This document shows positions 9,453-18,562 of a DNA stretch of 50,040 bases, in pieces. How positions within the stretch are numbered: the stretch's first letter is position 1; every line of letters begins with the position of its first letter. A model generated the notes under the pieces. It made no database searches. It was given only the letters and a program-made list of their open reading frames with translations, and was not told the DNA's origin. A program made the position numbers and the translations under genes. The stretch lies in the NCBI GenBank assembly GCA_024639325.1, contig JAHEIO010000021.1, forward strand, positions 1 to 50,040, read 5' to 3'. The stretch is from Gammaproteobacteria bacterium. Its GTDB lineage: Bacteria > Pseudomonadota > Gammaproteobacteria > Arenicellales > JAANXG01.

Positions 9453-10010
9453 CTATTCTTTCGTCGATCCCAACACCCAGAATTTTCCCCGGCTAACCAC
9501 ACCGAGCATCTCGCGTCCATCGACGTTTCGAGTGGTACCGGACTCCGCAATTTCGTAGAACACGCTGCGGCCCAGCAGCGCGTCCAGACGGCCCCGGATC
9601 CGGATCAACGGAACCGGGCCCCGGTCATCTTCCTCCACCCACAGCGGGTGGTCGGAATCGACGACAACCACATCACCGACATTGGTCTGAAAAGCGATTG
9701 CAGCACCCGTGGTCTCGACAATCGACTCCATTCTCACCGCGATGAACGGGGCAAGATCTACCTGTACCAGGATCTTTTCATGGGGCGTAATCAGAAAGAA
9801 GCCATCGTCGTCCCGGCGGAGCAGGGTAGAAAAAAGCCTCACCATCTCCGGTCTGTCGATCGACGACCCCTGGTAGAACCAGGTGCCGTCCCGGCCAATG
9901 CGCATATCGATATCCTGAACACGATCCGGATGCCAGCGATGCACCGGGGGCAGATCGGTGCGCGCATGGTGACGCAATGCCTGAATCAATGAATCCGGAT
10001 CGAAGGCCAC
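9453..10010 (-). CDS. DUF1285 family protein
   Basis: A 185-residue DUF1285 protein. It is recognised by the opening PPVHRWHPDRVQDIDMRIGRD, the segment WFYQGSSIDRPEMVRLFSTLLRRDDDGFFLITP that defines the family, and a second beta-rich half containing DHPLWVEEDD and a closing RLDALLGRSVFYEIAE. Two repeats of a small alpha/beta domain are known in this family; biochemical function is not established. Starts at a GTG, 3 bp after the upstream DUF2520 gene. Confidence 0.9.
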   Translation of the reverse strand: MAFDPDSLIQALRHHARTDLPPVHRWHPDRVQDIDMRIGRDGTWFYQGSSIDRPEMVRLFSTLLRRDDDGFFLITPHEKILVQVDLAPFIAVRMESIVETTGAAIAFQTNVGDVVVVDSDHPLWVEEDDRGPVPLIRIRGRLDALLGRSVFYEIAESGTTRNVDGREMLGVVSRGKFWVLGSTKE

Positions 10011-10013
10011 GGA

Positions 10014-10883
10014 TCAGTTGCCGAGCTGGCGGGAAAGTGCGGCGAGGGCCTCTTCCGGCGCCGTGCCCCGTGACCTCGAAAGAACCAGGGCGACGTCACC
10101 CAGGCGTTTGTACAATTCACAATAGTCCGGTTCCCACGCATTGAGTGCCGCGATTTGTTTTGCAACGGTCCTATGATCGCCGCGGGCGATGGGACCGGTG
10201 AGCGCGTCCGTCGTGTCCAGCTCGAGAACGTTGTCGATGGTCTCTCGAACGATGGGTTCCACTATGGCAAACGCGGTTTCGCGAGCAATGCCCGCTCGTG
10301 CAAACGCCTGAAATCCGATTTCCAACAATGCGGTGAGGTAGTTACAGGAAAATACCGAAGCGGCGTGGTAGATCTCCTTGTGCTCTGGATCGATGGAGAA
10401 CATCCGGCCGCCAACCGCTTCGAAACTGCGAGAGAGCACCGCGGCCGCGCCGGGATCCCCTTCTATCCCGCAGTATGTTCCCGCAAAGGTTTCAACGCAC
10501 AGCGCGGGGTCTGCAAAGCTCTTCACCGGGTGCACGCTGGCAATCGACGCGCCCCGCTCTTTTGCCGCTCCGAGTTCCGCAGACCGGATCGATCCGCTGC
10601 AGTGAAATACGATATTGTCCGGATCCAGCAACCCGGAATCGGCCAGCCCTCGGCAACAATCCGCGAGCCGATCGTCGGGCGTGCCGATCAGAAATACGTC
10701 GGCCCGCTTCATCTGTCCGAGACTCGCTTTGGGCCGGCCCGCACCCATAAAGGACACTGCGCTCGTGGCACTCCGCTGCGACCGATTGAGTACGTCCCCG
10801 ATGCTGAAAACCGAGTGGTCCGCCCACAACCGGCCCATCGTCCTGCCGACGCTGCCACAGCCGATGATGTTCAAGGATTTCAT
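10014..10883 (-). CDS. Rossmann-like and DUF2520 domain-containing oxidoreductase
   Basis: A 289-residue NADP-type dehydrogenase-like protein. The N-terminal Rossmann domain has the dinucleotide motif IIGCGSVGRTMG at 6-17, and the DUF2520 helical domain occupies roughly 125-285. The architecture resembles ketopantoate reductase and pyrroline-5-carboxylate reductase; FHCSGSIRS and ASVHPVKSF are typical of DUF2520 proteins. The substrate is unknown. It is the first gene of the DUF2520-DUF1285-ZnuA-like unit, and the divergent SGNH gene begins 138 bp away. Confidence 0.88.
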   Translation of the reverse strand: MKSLNIIGCGSVGRTMGRLWADHSVFSIGDVLNRSQRSATSAVSFMGAGRPKASLGQMKRADVFLIGTPDDRLADCCRGLADSGLLDPDNIVFHCSGSIRSAELGAAKERGASIASVHPVKSFADPALCVETFAGTYCGIEGDPGAAAVLSRSFEAVGGRMFSIDPEHKEIYHAASVFSCNYLTALLEIGFQAFARAGIARETAFAIVEPIVRETIDNVLELDTTDALTGPIARGDHRTVAKQIAALNAWEPDYCELYKRLGDVALVLSRSRGTAPEEALAALSRQLGN

Positions 10884-11021
10884 GGCGCTTCCGAGATTAA
10901 ATGATAGAGCGCGGATACTAATCGATTAAAATGACCCTTCAAAACCGGTAACATTCGATTCACTCGCACCGTGCCCCTGAAACCTTCCATCCGATGACAT
11001 GGTAATGCTTCACTGAATCCA

Positions 11022-12032
11022 ATGCGAACGGCAGCAGTCAGTACGGTCACTTTCATTCTCTTTCTGCTCGCGTTCGAACTGCTGTTCCGATTCGTGGTGT
11101 ACGTCGACAAAGGTTCGCGGGAAGAGCGGTACCTGGTCCTGCCCCACGACGTGCTCGGATGGTCGCTCAACACACGGATGCGGTCCAAACACCTGAGAAA
11201 CCGGTGCGGAGAGCCTGTCGCAATGGCCGCCGCCCCGCATCACCTCATAGTAAAGTACCCCCGCACTAACGGAGTAAAAAAGATTGTCTTCCTTGGGGAC
11301 TCATTTACCCATGCTCACGAGGTATCCACGGGGATGGCCTATTACGACGTATTCGAGCAGCTCGAAGCGGAGAACTATACGGTATACGCGGTGGCTGTTG
11401 GTGGATACGGCAACCTCCAGGAATACATGGCGCTGCAGGACGTGTTTGACGAAATCCAACCTGACATCGTCGTGTGGCAGCTCACCGGAAACGACATCAG
11501 CAACAACGTTTTTGAACTCGACGACAGTTCCGTGCGGAACAATCAGCGGCCACGGCCCTACTTGGACCCCGAGGACGGTGTGATCCGTATGCAAAATCCC
11601 GGTTTCTGGCTGTTTGACTGGAGCGAGAGCATTGCCTACCTGTTCGAAAAACTGCTGATATTGGATTCGCGGTACGATCTTGGACTGATCCGGTGGCTGG
11701 ACTCCATTGGCAGCATGGATGAGGGCTTCCGGGAAAAATTATACGCCCGCGGCCTTGCTGTTCTGGACAATCTAATAAAACGGGCGGTGAAGACGTACCC
11801 CGACACCACGTTCATCGGCTTTTCGATCGGACCGAAGTTCGACAACGAGTACGAGGAAATATTTACCGGCAACGGCGCACTGTATCTCCCGGCATTCTAC
11901 GAATCTCTGGATGCCGTTGAGCACACGGACTGCAGACCTCTGGACAACCACTGGAACCATGCCGGTAACGCGGTCGCCGGTAAAATTCTCAGCGAACGGT
12001 TGCGGCAGATCCTCACATCCGGGTCCCCGTAA
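11022..12032 (+). CDS. SGNH/GDSL hydrolase with N-terminal membrane segment
   Basis: A 336-residue SGNH-fold esterase/acetylhydrolase. Residues 7-28 form a signal anchor. Block I is IVFLGDSFT with nucleophile S94; block II has glycines in AVGGYGN; block III is LTGND; block V is DNHWNHAG, giving the catalytic D308 and H310. Presumably it acts in the periplasm or on cell-surface polymers, for example removing O-acetyl groups, but no polysaccharide genes are nearby to confirm that. Transcribed alone, with about 100 bp to the next gene. Confidence 0.87.
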   Translation: MRTAAVSTVTFILFLLAFELLFRFVVYVDKGSREERYLVLPHDVLGWSLNTRMRSKHLRNRCGEPVAMAAAPHHLIVKYPRTNGVKKIVFLGDSFTHAHEVSTGMAYYDVFEQLEAENYTVYAVAVGGYGNLQEYMALQDVFDEIQPDIVVWQLTGNDISNNVFELDDSSVRNNQRPRPYLDPEDGVIRMQNPGFWLFDWSESIAYLFEKLLILDSRYDLGLIRWLDSIGSMDEGFREKLYARGLAVLDNLIKRAVKTYPDTTFIGFSIGPKFDNEYEEIFTGNGALYLPAFYESLDAVEHTDCRPLDNHWNHAGNAVAGKILSERLRQILTSGSP

Positions 12033-12131
12033 TCCGGGTATTTGCTAGAATGCCGGCATGCAGAAGCCAGGCCACCGCGGTGCATGATGCGGGCTGGTTG
12101 ATACATTCTTTTTCGACCTGTTTGGAGACGC

Positions 12132-13085
12132 ATGATGGACACAACCGTTGATTCAGCCCTTGGGCAGCATCCGCTGCGAGCCAGAGCGAGCGGAGGCGGG
12201 ACGGAGGAGATGACGAACTGGTATCTGAAATCCGAGGCCGGTCCGCTGCGCGACGTACTTCTGGGACCCGTTGAAGGCTTTCGTTGGCTCGGCGAGGAAA
12301 ACGCTGAATACAGCTCCCTGGTGCGGGATTCCCTTCGCAAGGGGCGCGTATTCGACCGGGCGCTGACCGAGCGACAGCATGCCGAGATGGTCAACGCCTA
12401 TGAAGATGCCGGAGTCAACTGCCATTTCCTGCCCGTTGACGAGGGAACACCGATGCAGGTTTACGCGCGCGACTCTTCTTTCATGACCCCCTACGGTGCG
12501 GTCATATGTCAAATGGCAAATCCCCGGCGGCGCGGAGAGTACGCACCGGCCCTGCGGTTTTACCTGGAAAACGAAATCCCGATCTACGACATGGTGTCGA
12601 TGGGCAGTTTCGAGGGCGGCGACTTCAATATGATCAAGCCCGGTGTAGCCCTGGTGGGCTACACGGACCACCGCTCCGAGAAAATAGCCGCCGAACAGGT
12701 GGCAAGCTGGTTCACCGGCGAAGGGTGGGAGATCAAGCTCGCCCCTATCGATCCTTTCTATGTCCACATCGACCTAATGGTGTGCATGCTGACAACGGAT
12801 TGCGCGGCGGTGTGCCTGGAGACCACGGAGGAGGACATCGTCAGTTGGCTAAGGGAGAAAAACATCGAGATCGTGCCGGCCACATTCGAGGAGACGATGG
12901 CGCTGGGCTGCAATGTCGTTGCGCTGGGCAACGATAAAGTACTGTCCACGCTGGCTGCGAAGGAGCTCAACCAGAAGATGCGTGCAATCGGCCTCGAGGT
13001 CTATGATCCCGACATGACCATGTTTACCTGGGCGGGCGGCGGCGTGCACTGTATGTGTCAGCCTCTGCGCCGCGACGCCGATTGA
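12132..13085 (+). CDS. Arginine-deiminase superfamily hydrolase (dimethylargininase-like)
   Basis: A 317-residue guanidino-modifying enzyme of the arginine deiminase/amidinotransferase/DDAH superfamily. Visible landmarks are RDSSF (substrate-binding Asp), FEGGD at 160-164, the catalytic histidine H212 in HIDLM, and the nucleophilic cysteine C307 in GGGVHCMCQP. It lacks the helical insertion of classical arginine deiminases, so hydrolysis of dimethylarginine or another substituted guanidine is more likely than arginine itself. GGAG at 12124-12127 supports the ATGATG at 12132/12135. However, similarity to relatives seems to begin at MTNWYLK, and an ATG there (12210) also follows GGAGGAG, so the first 26 residues are uncertain. 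Confidence 0.82.
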   Translation: MMDTTVDSALGQHPLRARASGGGTEEMTNWYLKSEAGPLRDVLLGPVEGFRWLGEENAEYSSLVRDSLRKGRVFDRALTERQHAEMVNAYEDAGVNCHFLPVDEGTPMQVYARDSSFMTPYGAVICQMANPRRRGEYAPALRFYLENEIPIYDMVSMGSFEGGDFNMIKPGVALVGYTDHRSEKIAAEQVASWFTGEGWEIKLAPIDPFYVHIDLMVCMLTTDCAAVCLETTEEDIVSWLREKNIEIVPATFEETMALGCNVVALGNDKVLSTLAAKELNQKMRAIGLEVYDPDMTMFTWAGGGVHCMCQPLRRDAD

Positions 13086-13275
13086 CATCGGGCATTGACT
13101 GCGCCGTCACGGTCGACGCCATCGGAAACATGTTTGCGCGATGAGACGGCATCGACCAAGATATTCGTACCCCATTGAAACGTTCATACAACCCAGGCCG
13201 ATTGCGGACTCCTCGAAGGGCCCTATTTTCCTCTTGTGGATGCCTCTATGTCCTGTAGACAATTGCCGCGTTATA

Positions 13276-14385
13276 CTATCCATCACTCCGGCGGATCAAA
13301 TCCACGATGGCTTTCGTGACAGCCACCGTACCCTGGTCCCCGCCGTATTCGACAGGTCGAATTCTTTTTTCGCTAAAACCTCTTTGCACCGCCGCCTCTA
13401 TCGACAACGCCGCGTCGGCCAGCGCCTCGACTCCCGATCTGTCGTGTAGATAGTCGAGCATCATCGCACCGCTCAATATTGCCGCCAGCGGATTGGCCTT
13501 GTCCTGCCCGATGATATCCGGTGCGCTGCCATGGGCCGGTTGAAACAGGCCGTGATCATCTCCAATCTCGGCGCAACAGGCGATTCCCATTCCCCCGACC
13601 AGGCCCCCCGCCAGATCAGAGATGATGTCGCCGAACATGTTTTCCATGACCAGCACGTCGAATTCCCAGGGCCTCCTGATGAGATCGAGCGCCTGCGCAT
13701 CGACATAGTTGCAGGAAGTTTCTATGTCCGGATAGAACCGAGCGCGCTCGTGGAATATCTTTCTGAAAAACGCCATCGACTGGAACACGTTGGCCTTGTC
13801 CACACAGGTGACTTTTCCTTTTCCACCCCTTTGCTTTCGTTTTTGCGCAAGTCTGAAGCCGAAATCATGCAGTCTCTCCGTCGTGGCGCGGGATATTTTC
13901 AGGGTTTCCCGAACTTCCTCATCGCCGATGACGACGGAACGATTGTGTATCGCCGCCGAGTAAAACAGCCCCTCCGTGGACTCGCGAAGCACCACCAGAT
14001 CGATTTCTGACGCTCTGTCGTCGGCCAGCATTTTCGGGGCGTTTGGATAAGCCTTAACCGGCCTGATGCCGGCGTAGAGTTGCAATATCTCCCTCAACCT
14101 GAGATGGGGGGAAACCTCGGTTCCGTTGGCATGGCGCACGCTCGGTAGTCCGATGGCCCCGAGAAGAATCGCGTCCGCCGCTTCGGCCTTTTTCTCCGCA
14201 TCGGGTGCCATTTCGCGGCCGGTTTCGCGGTAGTAAGCCGCGCCTCCCGACAATTCCGAATACACCAGTGCAAAGCCGCGTCTGCGACGGCAAGCGGCTT
14301 CGAGCACCTCCAATGCGGCGTTCGTGACGTCCACGCCGATCCCGTCACCCTTGATCACAACGATATTGAATCGGTTGGTTGTCAT
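13276..14385 (-). CDS. Isocitrate/isopropylmalate dehydrogenase family protein
   Basis: A 369-residue metal- and NAD-dependent beta-decarboxylating dehydrogenase. It begins with the family opening [21 protein letters not shown] and has a substrate-binding arginine-rich stretch ([17 protein letters not shown]). It also carries [12 protein letters not shown] and the metal/active-site motif [48 protein letters not shown] closes the nucleotide site. Isocitrate enzymes are usually larger, and the leuC/leuD/leuA neighbours expected for leuB are absent. A tartrate/malate/homoisocitrate-like or secondary isopropylmalate role is therefore possible. ATG 14385 is the start; the longer reading frame to 14469 adds 28 residues without family character. 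Confidence 0.88.
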   Translation of the reverse strand: MTTNRFNIVVIKGDGIGVDVTNAALEVLEAACRRRRGFALVYSELSGGAAYYRETGREMAPDAEKKAEAADAILLGAIGLPSVRHANGTEVSPHLRLREILQLYAGIRPVKAYPNAPKMLADDRASEIDLVVLRESTEGLFYSAAIHNRSVVIGDEEVRETLKISRATTERLHDFGFRLAQKRKQRGGKGKVTCVDKANVFQSMAFFRKIFHERARFYPDIETSCNYVDAQALDLIRRPWEFDVLVMENMFGDIISDLAGGLVGGMGIACCAEIGDDHGLFQPAHGSAPDIIGQDKANPLAAILSGAMMLDYLHDRSGVEALADAALSIEAAVQRGFSEKRIRPVEYGGDQGTVAVTKAIVDLIRRSDG

Positions 14386-14625
14386 TCGATTGTCGAGCCT
14401 GGGGAATCGGGCGATGATACAGACGGCACATTGTGCAAACAAATAAATATCAACATGTTGAGCGCGCACGTTGAGTATTTTGTTTAACCTTCACGCCCCA
14501 CCGGGGCGGCCGTGCGGGTTAGCCGCAATATCCCGTGACGCGGGTCGAATTGCGTCGCAGACCGGGAAAAATAAGTGCCGGAGTGTTAAACTGCCCACTA
14601 GAAATGAGCAACCTGAGGAGCCCCT

Positions 14626-15141
14626 ATGATAAGTACGATAATCGCTCCGATCGACGGCACTGAACATTCGGACAATGCGCTGCGCTTTGCATCGGACATT
14701 GCAAAAAAGTACGATGCCAAACTCGTCCTGGTCCACGCTCTCCTGCGCGGAACGTCTGTCGCCATCATGCAGGAAATTGCGGCAGAAAAGGGTTTCCTGG
14801 AGCAGGTCAAGGATGATCTTGCAAATGTGGAAACCATCCCTATCGCAACGGTCGCCGGGGTCGCGGCACCCATGGAAGTGCTTCCCAACGAAACGCTGGA
14901 AGAATTCGGACGTCTGTTGCTGAAGAGCGCCGAGGATAGTATCGCCGGTGTCGGCGAGATCGAGCTTAGGGTAGTCGACGAGGATCCCGCGAAAGCCATT
15001 CTTCAGAGCGCGGAAGAAGAGCGTGCCGACCTTATCGTAATCGGCAGCCGCGGTGTTGGAGATCTTAAGTCGCTTCTGCTTGGCAGCGTATCGCATAAAG
15101 TAGTCGAGCAGGCGAGCTGTCCATGCGTGGTGGTAAAATAA
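14626..15141 (+). CDS. Universal stress protein (UspA family)
   Basis: A 171-residue single-domain UspA-type protein. The N-terminal strand IIAPIDGTEHSDNAL places an aspartate at the adenine pocket. The C-terminal nucleotide-binding signature GSRGVGDLKSLLLGSVSHKV fits the G-2X-G-9X-G(S/T) pattern of ATP-binding members. A TGAGGAG ribosome site stands 7-8 bp before the ATG. It is followed 43 bp later by a CBS-domain gene, a frequent partner. Probably an ATP-sensing stress protein with no enzymatic output visible. Confidence 0.93.
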   Translation: MISTIIAPIDGTEHSDNALRFASDIAKKYDAKLVLVHALLRGTSVAIMQEIAAEKGFLEQVKDDLANVETIPIATVAGVAAPMEVLPNETLEEFGRLLLKSAEDSIAGVGEIELRVVDEDPAKAILQSAEEERADLIVIGSRGVGDLKSLLLGSVSHKVVEQASCPCVVVK

Positions 15142-15184
15142 TGACCCAGCGGACATTCACTTCGTCATTTGCGGGAGAACGATA

Positions 15185-15613
15185 ATGACCAAAATAGCCC
15201 AGCTACTGAAAACAAAAGGTAACGAGGTCTGGTCGGTGAAGCCGACCGACCTGGTCCTGGACGCCGTAAAGATGATGGCGGCCAAGGGTGTCGGAGCATT
15301 GCTGGTAATGGACGGAGACAAACTGGTGGGGATCTTCTCTGAACGTGACTATGCGCGCAAGATCGTACTGGAAGGCAGATCGTCCGGGGATACCTCGGTG
15401 GCTGATATCATGACCGAAAACGTCATCCACGCCACCCCCGATCAGAGCATCGAGGAGTGCATGGGCATCATGACCGAGAGCTATTTTCGCCACCTTCCGG
15501 TGGTCGATCAAGGTCGAGTTGTCGGTATAATCTCTATCGGTGACCTGGTCAAAGTCATCATCGTCGAACAGAGGGAACTGATCAAACAACTCGAACATTA
15601 CATCAGCGGCTGA
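15185..15613 (+). CDS. CBS-domain pair protein
   Basis: A 142-residue protein consisting of two CBS repeats (roughly 10-60 and 75-130), which together form one Bateman module binding adenine nucleotides. Typical CBS phrases are GVGALLVMDGDKLVGIFSERDYARK and FRHLPVVDQGRVVGIISIGDLVK. No catalytic domain is fused, so this is a free-standing energy-sensing regulator. It is preceded by a GGAG-containing ribosome site and sits beside the universal stress gene, fitting a shared stress-response transcript. Converges on yheS with a 6-bp gap. Confidence 0.94.
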   Translation: MTKIAQLLKTKGNEVWSVKPTDLVLDAVKMMAAKGVGALLVMDGDKLVGIFSERDYARKIVLEGRSSGDTSVADIMTENVIHATPDQSIEECMGIMTESYFRHLPVVDQGRVVGIISIGDLVKVIIVEQRELIKQLEHYISG

Positions 15614-15619
15614 TGCCAA

Positions 15620-17524
15620 TCAGGTATCGCTAAGTTTTTCGGCCTTCTCGCTGGCGGTCAGCCATTCGGCTTCCGCCTCATCCAGTGACCTGTCGATCGC
15701 GGCTTTCCTCAGCAGCAGCTCCTTGAGTCGCGGCTTCTGGTCTTCTACATAGAGCGTGTTGTCGGTCAGTTCGCTCTCTATTTTTCGCTTCTCGTCGGTG
15801 AGACGTCCGATATCGGCCTCGGCCTTTCTGATCGAATGGGTCAGCGGCTGCAGCCGCTTCCGCAGCTCCGCCCCGCGACGCCTCGTTAGCCTTCGATCCG
15901 CGCAACTCTCCATTTTGCCCGTTCGGCCGCTGTTGTCCGACCCCTTCAACAACTGTTTTCTTCGCCCCAGCCAGTTCGCGTAGTCATCCAGGCTCTGCTC
16001 GTAGCGCTCTACACGGCCCCGATCTACCAGCAGCAGATCGTCGCAGCTTACTCTCAGGAGATGTCGGTCGTGCGATACCAACACCATGGCACCCGAAAAA
16101 TCCTGCAGTGCATAAGCCAGCGCCTGACGCATTTCGATATCCAGATGGTTTGTGGGCTCATCGAGCAGCAGCAGGTTAGGTTTTCGGTAAACGATCATAG
16201 CGAGTACGAGACGGGATTTCTCACCTCCGGAAAACTGTGCTACCGGTGCCAGCGCTTGTCCATTCGAAAAACCGAATTCGCCGAGATAGTCACGCAATAT
16301 CTGTTCCCCCGCTGCCGGTTCAATCTGCCTCATGTGCTGGATGGAAGATAACTCCGGGCTAAGTTGATCGAGTTGCCGCTGGGCAAAGTATCCGATATTG
16401 ACGTCCCTGTCCGTGTGGCGTTCACCCATCAGCGGCTTCAGCTCTCCTGCCAGCAATTTGATCAATGTCGACTTCCCCGCCCCGTTGCTTCCCAGCAACC
16501 CAACCCGGTCTCCCGGCACCAGACGCAGCTTCACGTTTGACACCACGGTGGATCCATCGTATCCCGCAGAGCAATTGTCGAGTTTTACCAGCGTTGCAGG
16601 CAGTTTTTCCGGAGGCCGCATAGAGAATCGAAACTCTGAATCGACGTGGGCGGGTACGATGAGAGTCATTCTCTCCAGTGCCTTCAGGCGGCTCTGGGCC
16701 TGCCTGGCCTTGGTTGCCTTGTACCTGAAACGATCTATGAATGACTGAATATGTTGGACCTCCCGCTGCTGTCGCAGAAACCGGGAACGCTCGTGGGACA
16801 ACTGCTCTATACGACGCTTTTCGAAGGCCGCATAGTTGCCCCTGAACAGCCTGATCTTTTCCATTTCGATGTGCAGGATATGATCCACGGTACGATCGAG
16901 AAAATCTCGATCGTGGGAAACCATCATCAGGGCACCGGAATAAGAACGCAGCCACTGCTCCAGCCACACTATGGCATCCAGATCAAGGTGATTCGTGGGC
17001 TCGTCGAGCAACAAAAGGTCCGACTGGCACATCAGCGCACGACCGAGGTTCAAGCGCATGCGCCAGCCGCCCGAAAACGTCGAAACGGGTTGTTCGATCT
17101 GACTGGGAACAAAACCCAGACCGTCCAGGAGCTGCGCCCCACGGCTTCTCGCGGCGTAGCCTCCTATTTCATCCATCCGCGAGTGGAGTTCAGACACTTT
17201 TACTCCATCGTCCTGTTGCTGCGCGATCACCAGCTCGGACTCAACTGATCGAAGCCGTTTATCGCCATCGAGCACGTAGTCGATGGCGGAGCGCTCCGTC
17301 GACGCGGCCTCCTGTTCGACATGCGCGATGGTCCAGTCCGCCGGGACATGGCATTCACCCGCGTCCGGCTGCAGCTCCTCGAGGATAAGCGAAAACAGGC
17401 TGGACTTGCCGCTGCCGTTCACCCCGGTAACGCCGACTTTCTGCCCAGGATGGATTTTTACGTTCGCCCCGGAAAACAGCACCCTGGCACCACGGCGCAG
17501 GACAAGATTATCGAAATGCAGCAT
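15620..17524 (-). CDS. yheS: ABC-F family ATPase YheS
   Basis: A 634-residue ribosome-associated ABC-F protein with two ATPase domains and no membrane segment. It has Walker A motifs GVNGSGKSS and GSNGAGKST, signatures FSGGWRMRLNLGRALM and FSGGEKSRLVLAMIVY, two LLLLDEPTNHLD Walker B motifs, and the inter-domain linker expected to reach the ribosomal exit site. The C-terminal region after about residue 545 is a charged coiled coil. It closely follows my recollection of E. coli YheS in length and motif spacing (VIWLE..L.SY, FIDRFRYKATKA). Such proteins relieve stalled translation. Convergent with the CBS gene; divergent from the methyltransferase region. Confidence 0.93.
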   Translation of the reverse strand: MLHFDNLVLRRGARVLFSGANVKIHPGQKVGVTGVNGSGKSSLFSLILEELQPDAGECHVPADWTIAHVEQEAASTERSAIDYVLDGDKRLRSVESELVIAQQQDDGVKVSELHSRMDEIGGYAARSRGAQLLDGLGFVPSQIEQPVSTFSGGWRMRLNLGRALMCQSDLLLLDEPTNHLDLDAIVWLEQWLRSYSGALMMVSHDRDFLDRTVDHILHIEMEKIRLFRGNYAAFEKRRIEQLSHERSRFLRQQREVQHIQSFIDRFRYKATKARQAQSRLKALERMTLIVPAHVDSEFRFSMRPPEKLPATLVKLDNCSAGYDGSTVVSNVKLRLVPGDRVGLLGSNGAGKSTLIKLLAGELKPLMGERHTDRDVNIGYFAQRQLDQLSPELSSIQHMRQIEPAAGEQILRDYLGEFGFSNGQALAPVAQFSGGEKSRLVLAMIVYRKPNLLLLDEPTNHLDIEMRQALAYALQDFSGAMVLVSHDRHLLRVSCDDLLLVDRGRVERYEQSLDDYANWLGRRKQLLKGSDNSGRTGKMESCADRRLTRRRGAELRKRLQPLTHSIRKAEADIGRLTDEKRKIESELTDNTLYVEDQKPRLKELLLRKAAIDRSLDEAEAEWLTASEKAEKLSDT

Positions 17525-17598
17525 TGTCCGGATTGTATCCCATTCGCAATTCGCCCGAATCGGATATCATTGAAAAGCATTTCCTGGAGGACGCAGCG

Positions 17599-17691
17599 AT
17601 GGCCAGCTATCTCGAACATGCGAAGATTTCGCTGCCGGGGATCGTGGCATACCGGTCCGGTAATCCTGCTCGGCCTAATTTGTATGCGTAA
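17599..17691 (+). CDS. Possible 30-codon leader ORF before the methyltransferase
   Basis: A short frame opening at ATG 17599 behind a strong GGAGG at 17586-17590, with the product starting MASYLEHAKISLPGIVAYRS and ending 30 codons on. Its TAA stop (17689-17691) overlaps the start of the methyltransferase frame (ATG 17684). The ribosome site is far better than anything in front of the methyltransferase itself. This could be a translationally coupled leader peptide, or the real N-terminus separated by a frameshift. I recognise no homologue. Confidence 0.4.
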   Translation: MASYLEHAKISLPGIVAYRSGNPARPNLYA

Positions 17692-18469
17692 ACGCGGCAT
17701 GCCGGGCGGTGACGCGTCGCGGCGCCTGATCGATCAGGCCGCTCGCTCGTTCGACGCCGAGCTGCATACCGGGGATTACGGCAAAACCCATTCCGATGCC
17801 GGGCAGTTGGCCTGGATGGTGTCCAAGCTGTGTACCGGCGCGCCGCGCCGCGTGCTGGACCTCGGAACGGGGAATGGATACGTCGCAATGGCGGTTGCCA
17901 GTCATGCTCCTAAATCATTCGTCACCGGTGTGGACGTCGCACAGCAGGCAATAGCGAAGAACAAAGACGCCGCCGCATCGCGGCAACTATCCAACGTCGA
18001 GTTTCAGCCGTGCGACGGCATCACGCTGCCGTTCCCTGACGAGCGGTTCGACGGCGTGGCAAGCCGCTACGCATTCCACCATTTTCCGCGGCCCGACGTC
18101 ACGCTGCCGGAGATCCGCAGGGTGCTCCGCCCCGGCAGTCGATTCGTGCTTGCCGACGCTGTCCGCGAAGACCGCGACGACGTCGATTTCATCAACGCGT
18201 TCCAGAAATTGAAACCGGACGGTCACGTCGAAATGCTGCGATCCGCCGATCTGATAGAGGCAATTCAGCAGCACGGATTTCGTCTGGAGGCGCAGCTCAG
18301 GACAGCTCTGACTTTCGATCGAACGGTAAACCGGAAGTACGAAGATCTGATCCGAATCACACCCGATGCCGTTCTGAACGCCTATGCGCTGTCCCTGGAG
18401 AACGAGCTCATCAAGCTGACCTTTCCCATATGCAGCGCCGTGTTCGTCAAACATGAGTCCCCACACTGA
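17684..18469 (+). CDS. Class I SAM-dependent methyltransferase
   Basis: A 261-residue Rossmann-type methyltransferase of the UbiE/Methyltransf_11 kind. Motif I is VLDLGTGNGYVAMAV, the acidic end of strand 2 is TGVDVAQQAI, motif II lies around LPFPDERFDGVASRYAFHHF, and LRPGSRFVLADAV is motif III. The substrate is not deducible. The start is uncertain: ATG 17684 lacks a Shine-Dalgarno sequence and overlaps the stop of a 30-codon ORF that has one, and ATG 17699 is five codons further in. The frame is open far upstream against yheS, but that part is antisense shadow. Confidence 0.85.
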   Translation: MRKRGMPGGDASRRLIDQAARSFDAELHTGDYGKTHSDAGQLAWMVSKLCTGAPRRVLDLGTGNGYVAMAVASHAPKSFVTGVDVAQQAIAKNKDAAASRQLSNVEFQPCDGITLPFPDERFDGVASRYAFHHFPRPDVTLPEIRRVLRPGSRFVLADAVREDRDDVDFINAFQKLKPDGHVEMLRSADLIEAIQQHGFRLEAQLRTALTFDRTVNRKYEDLIRITPDAVLNAYALSLENELIKLTFPICSAVFVKHESPH

Positions 18470-18562
18470 CGCAGGGAAGCGCCTGCCCGTTGGATTTCTG
18501 GTCAAAATGTCTGGATTGTGATACACACCGGGCCCGACGCAATCAATCCGCGGGGTAACCAC

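Noticed and set aside
14490-14560. GC-rich hairpins between the isopropylmalate-dehydrogenase-like gene and the universal stress gene.
   Set aside because: They lie between divergent genes, so a terminator role makes no sense, and no riboswitch pattern is recognisable.
17321-17683. A long N-terminal extension of the methyltransferase.
   Set aside because: It lies opposite yheS, lacks methyltransferase character and has no ribosome site.
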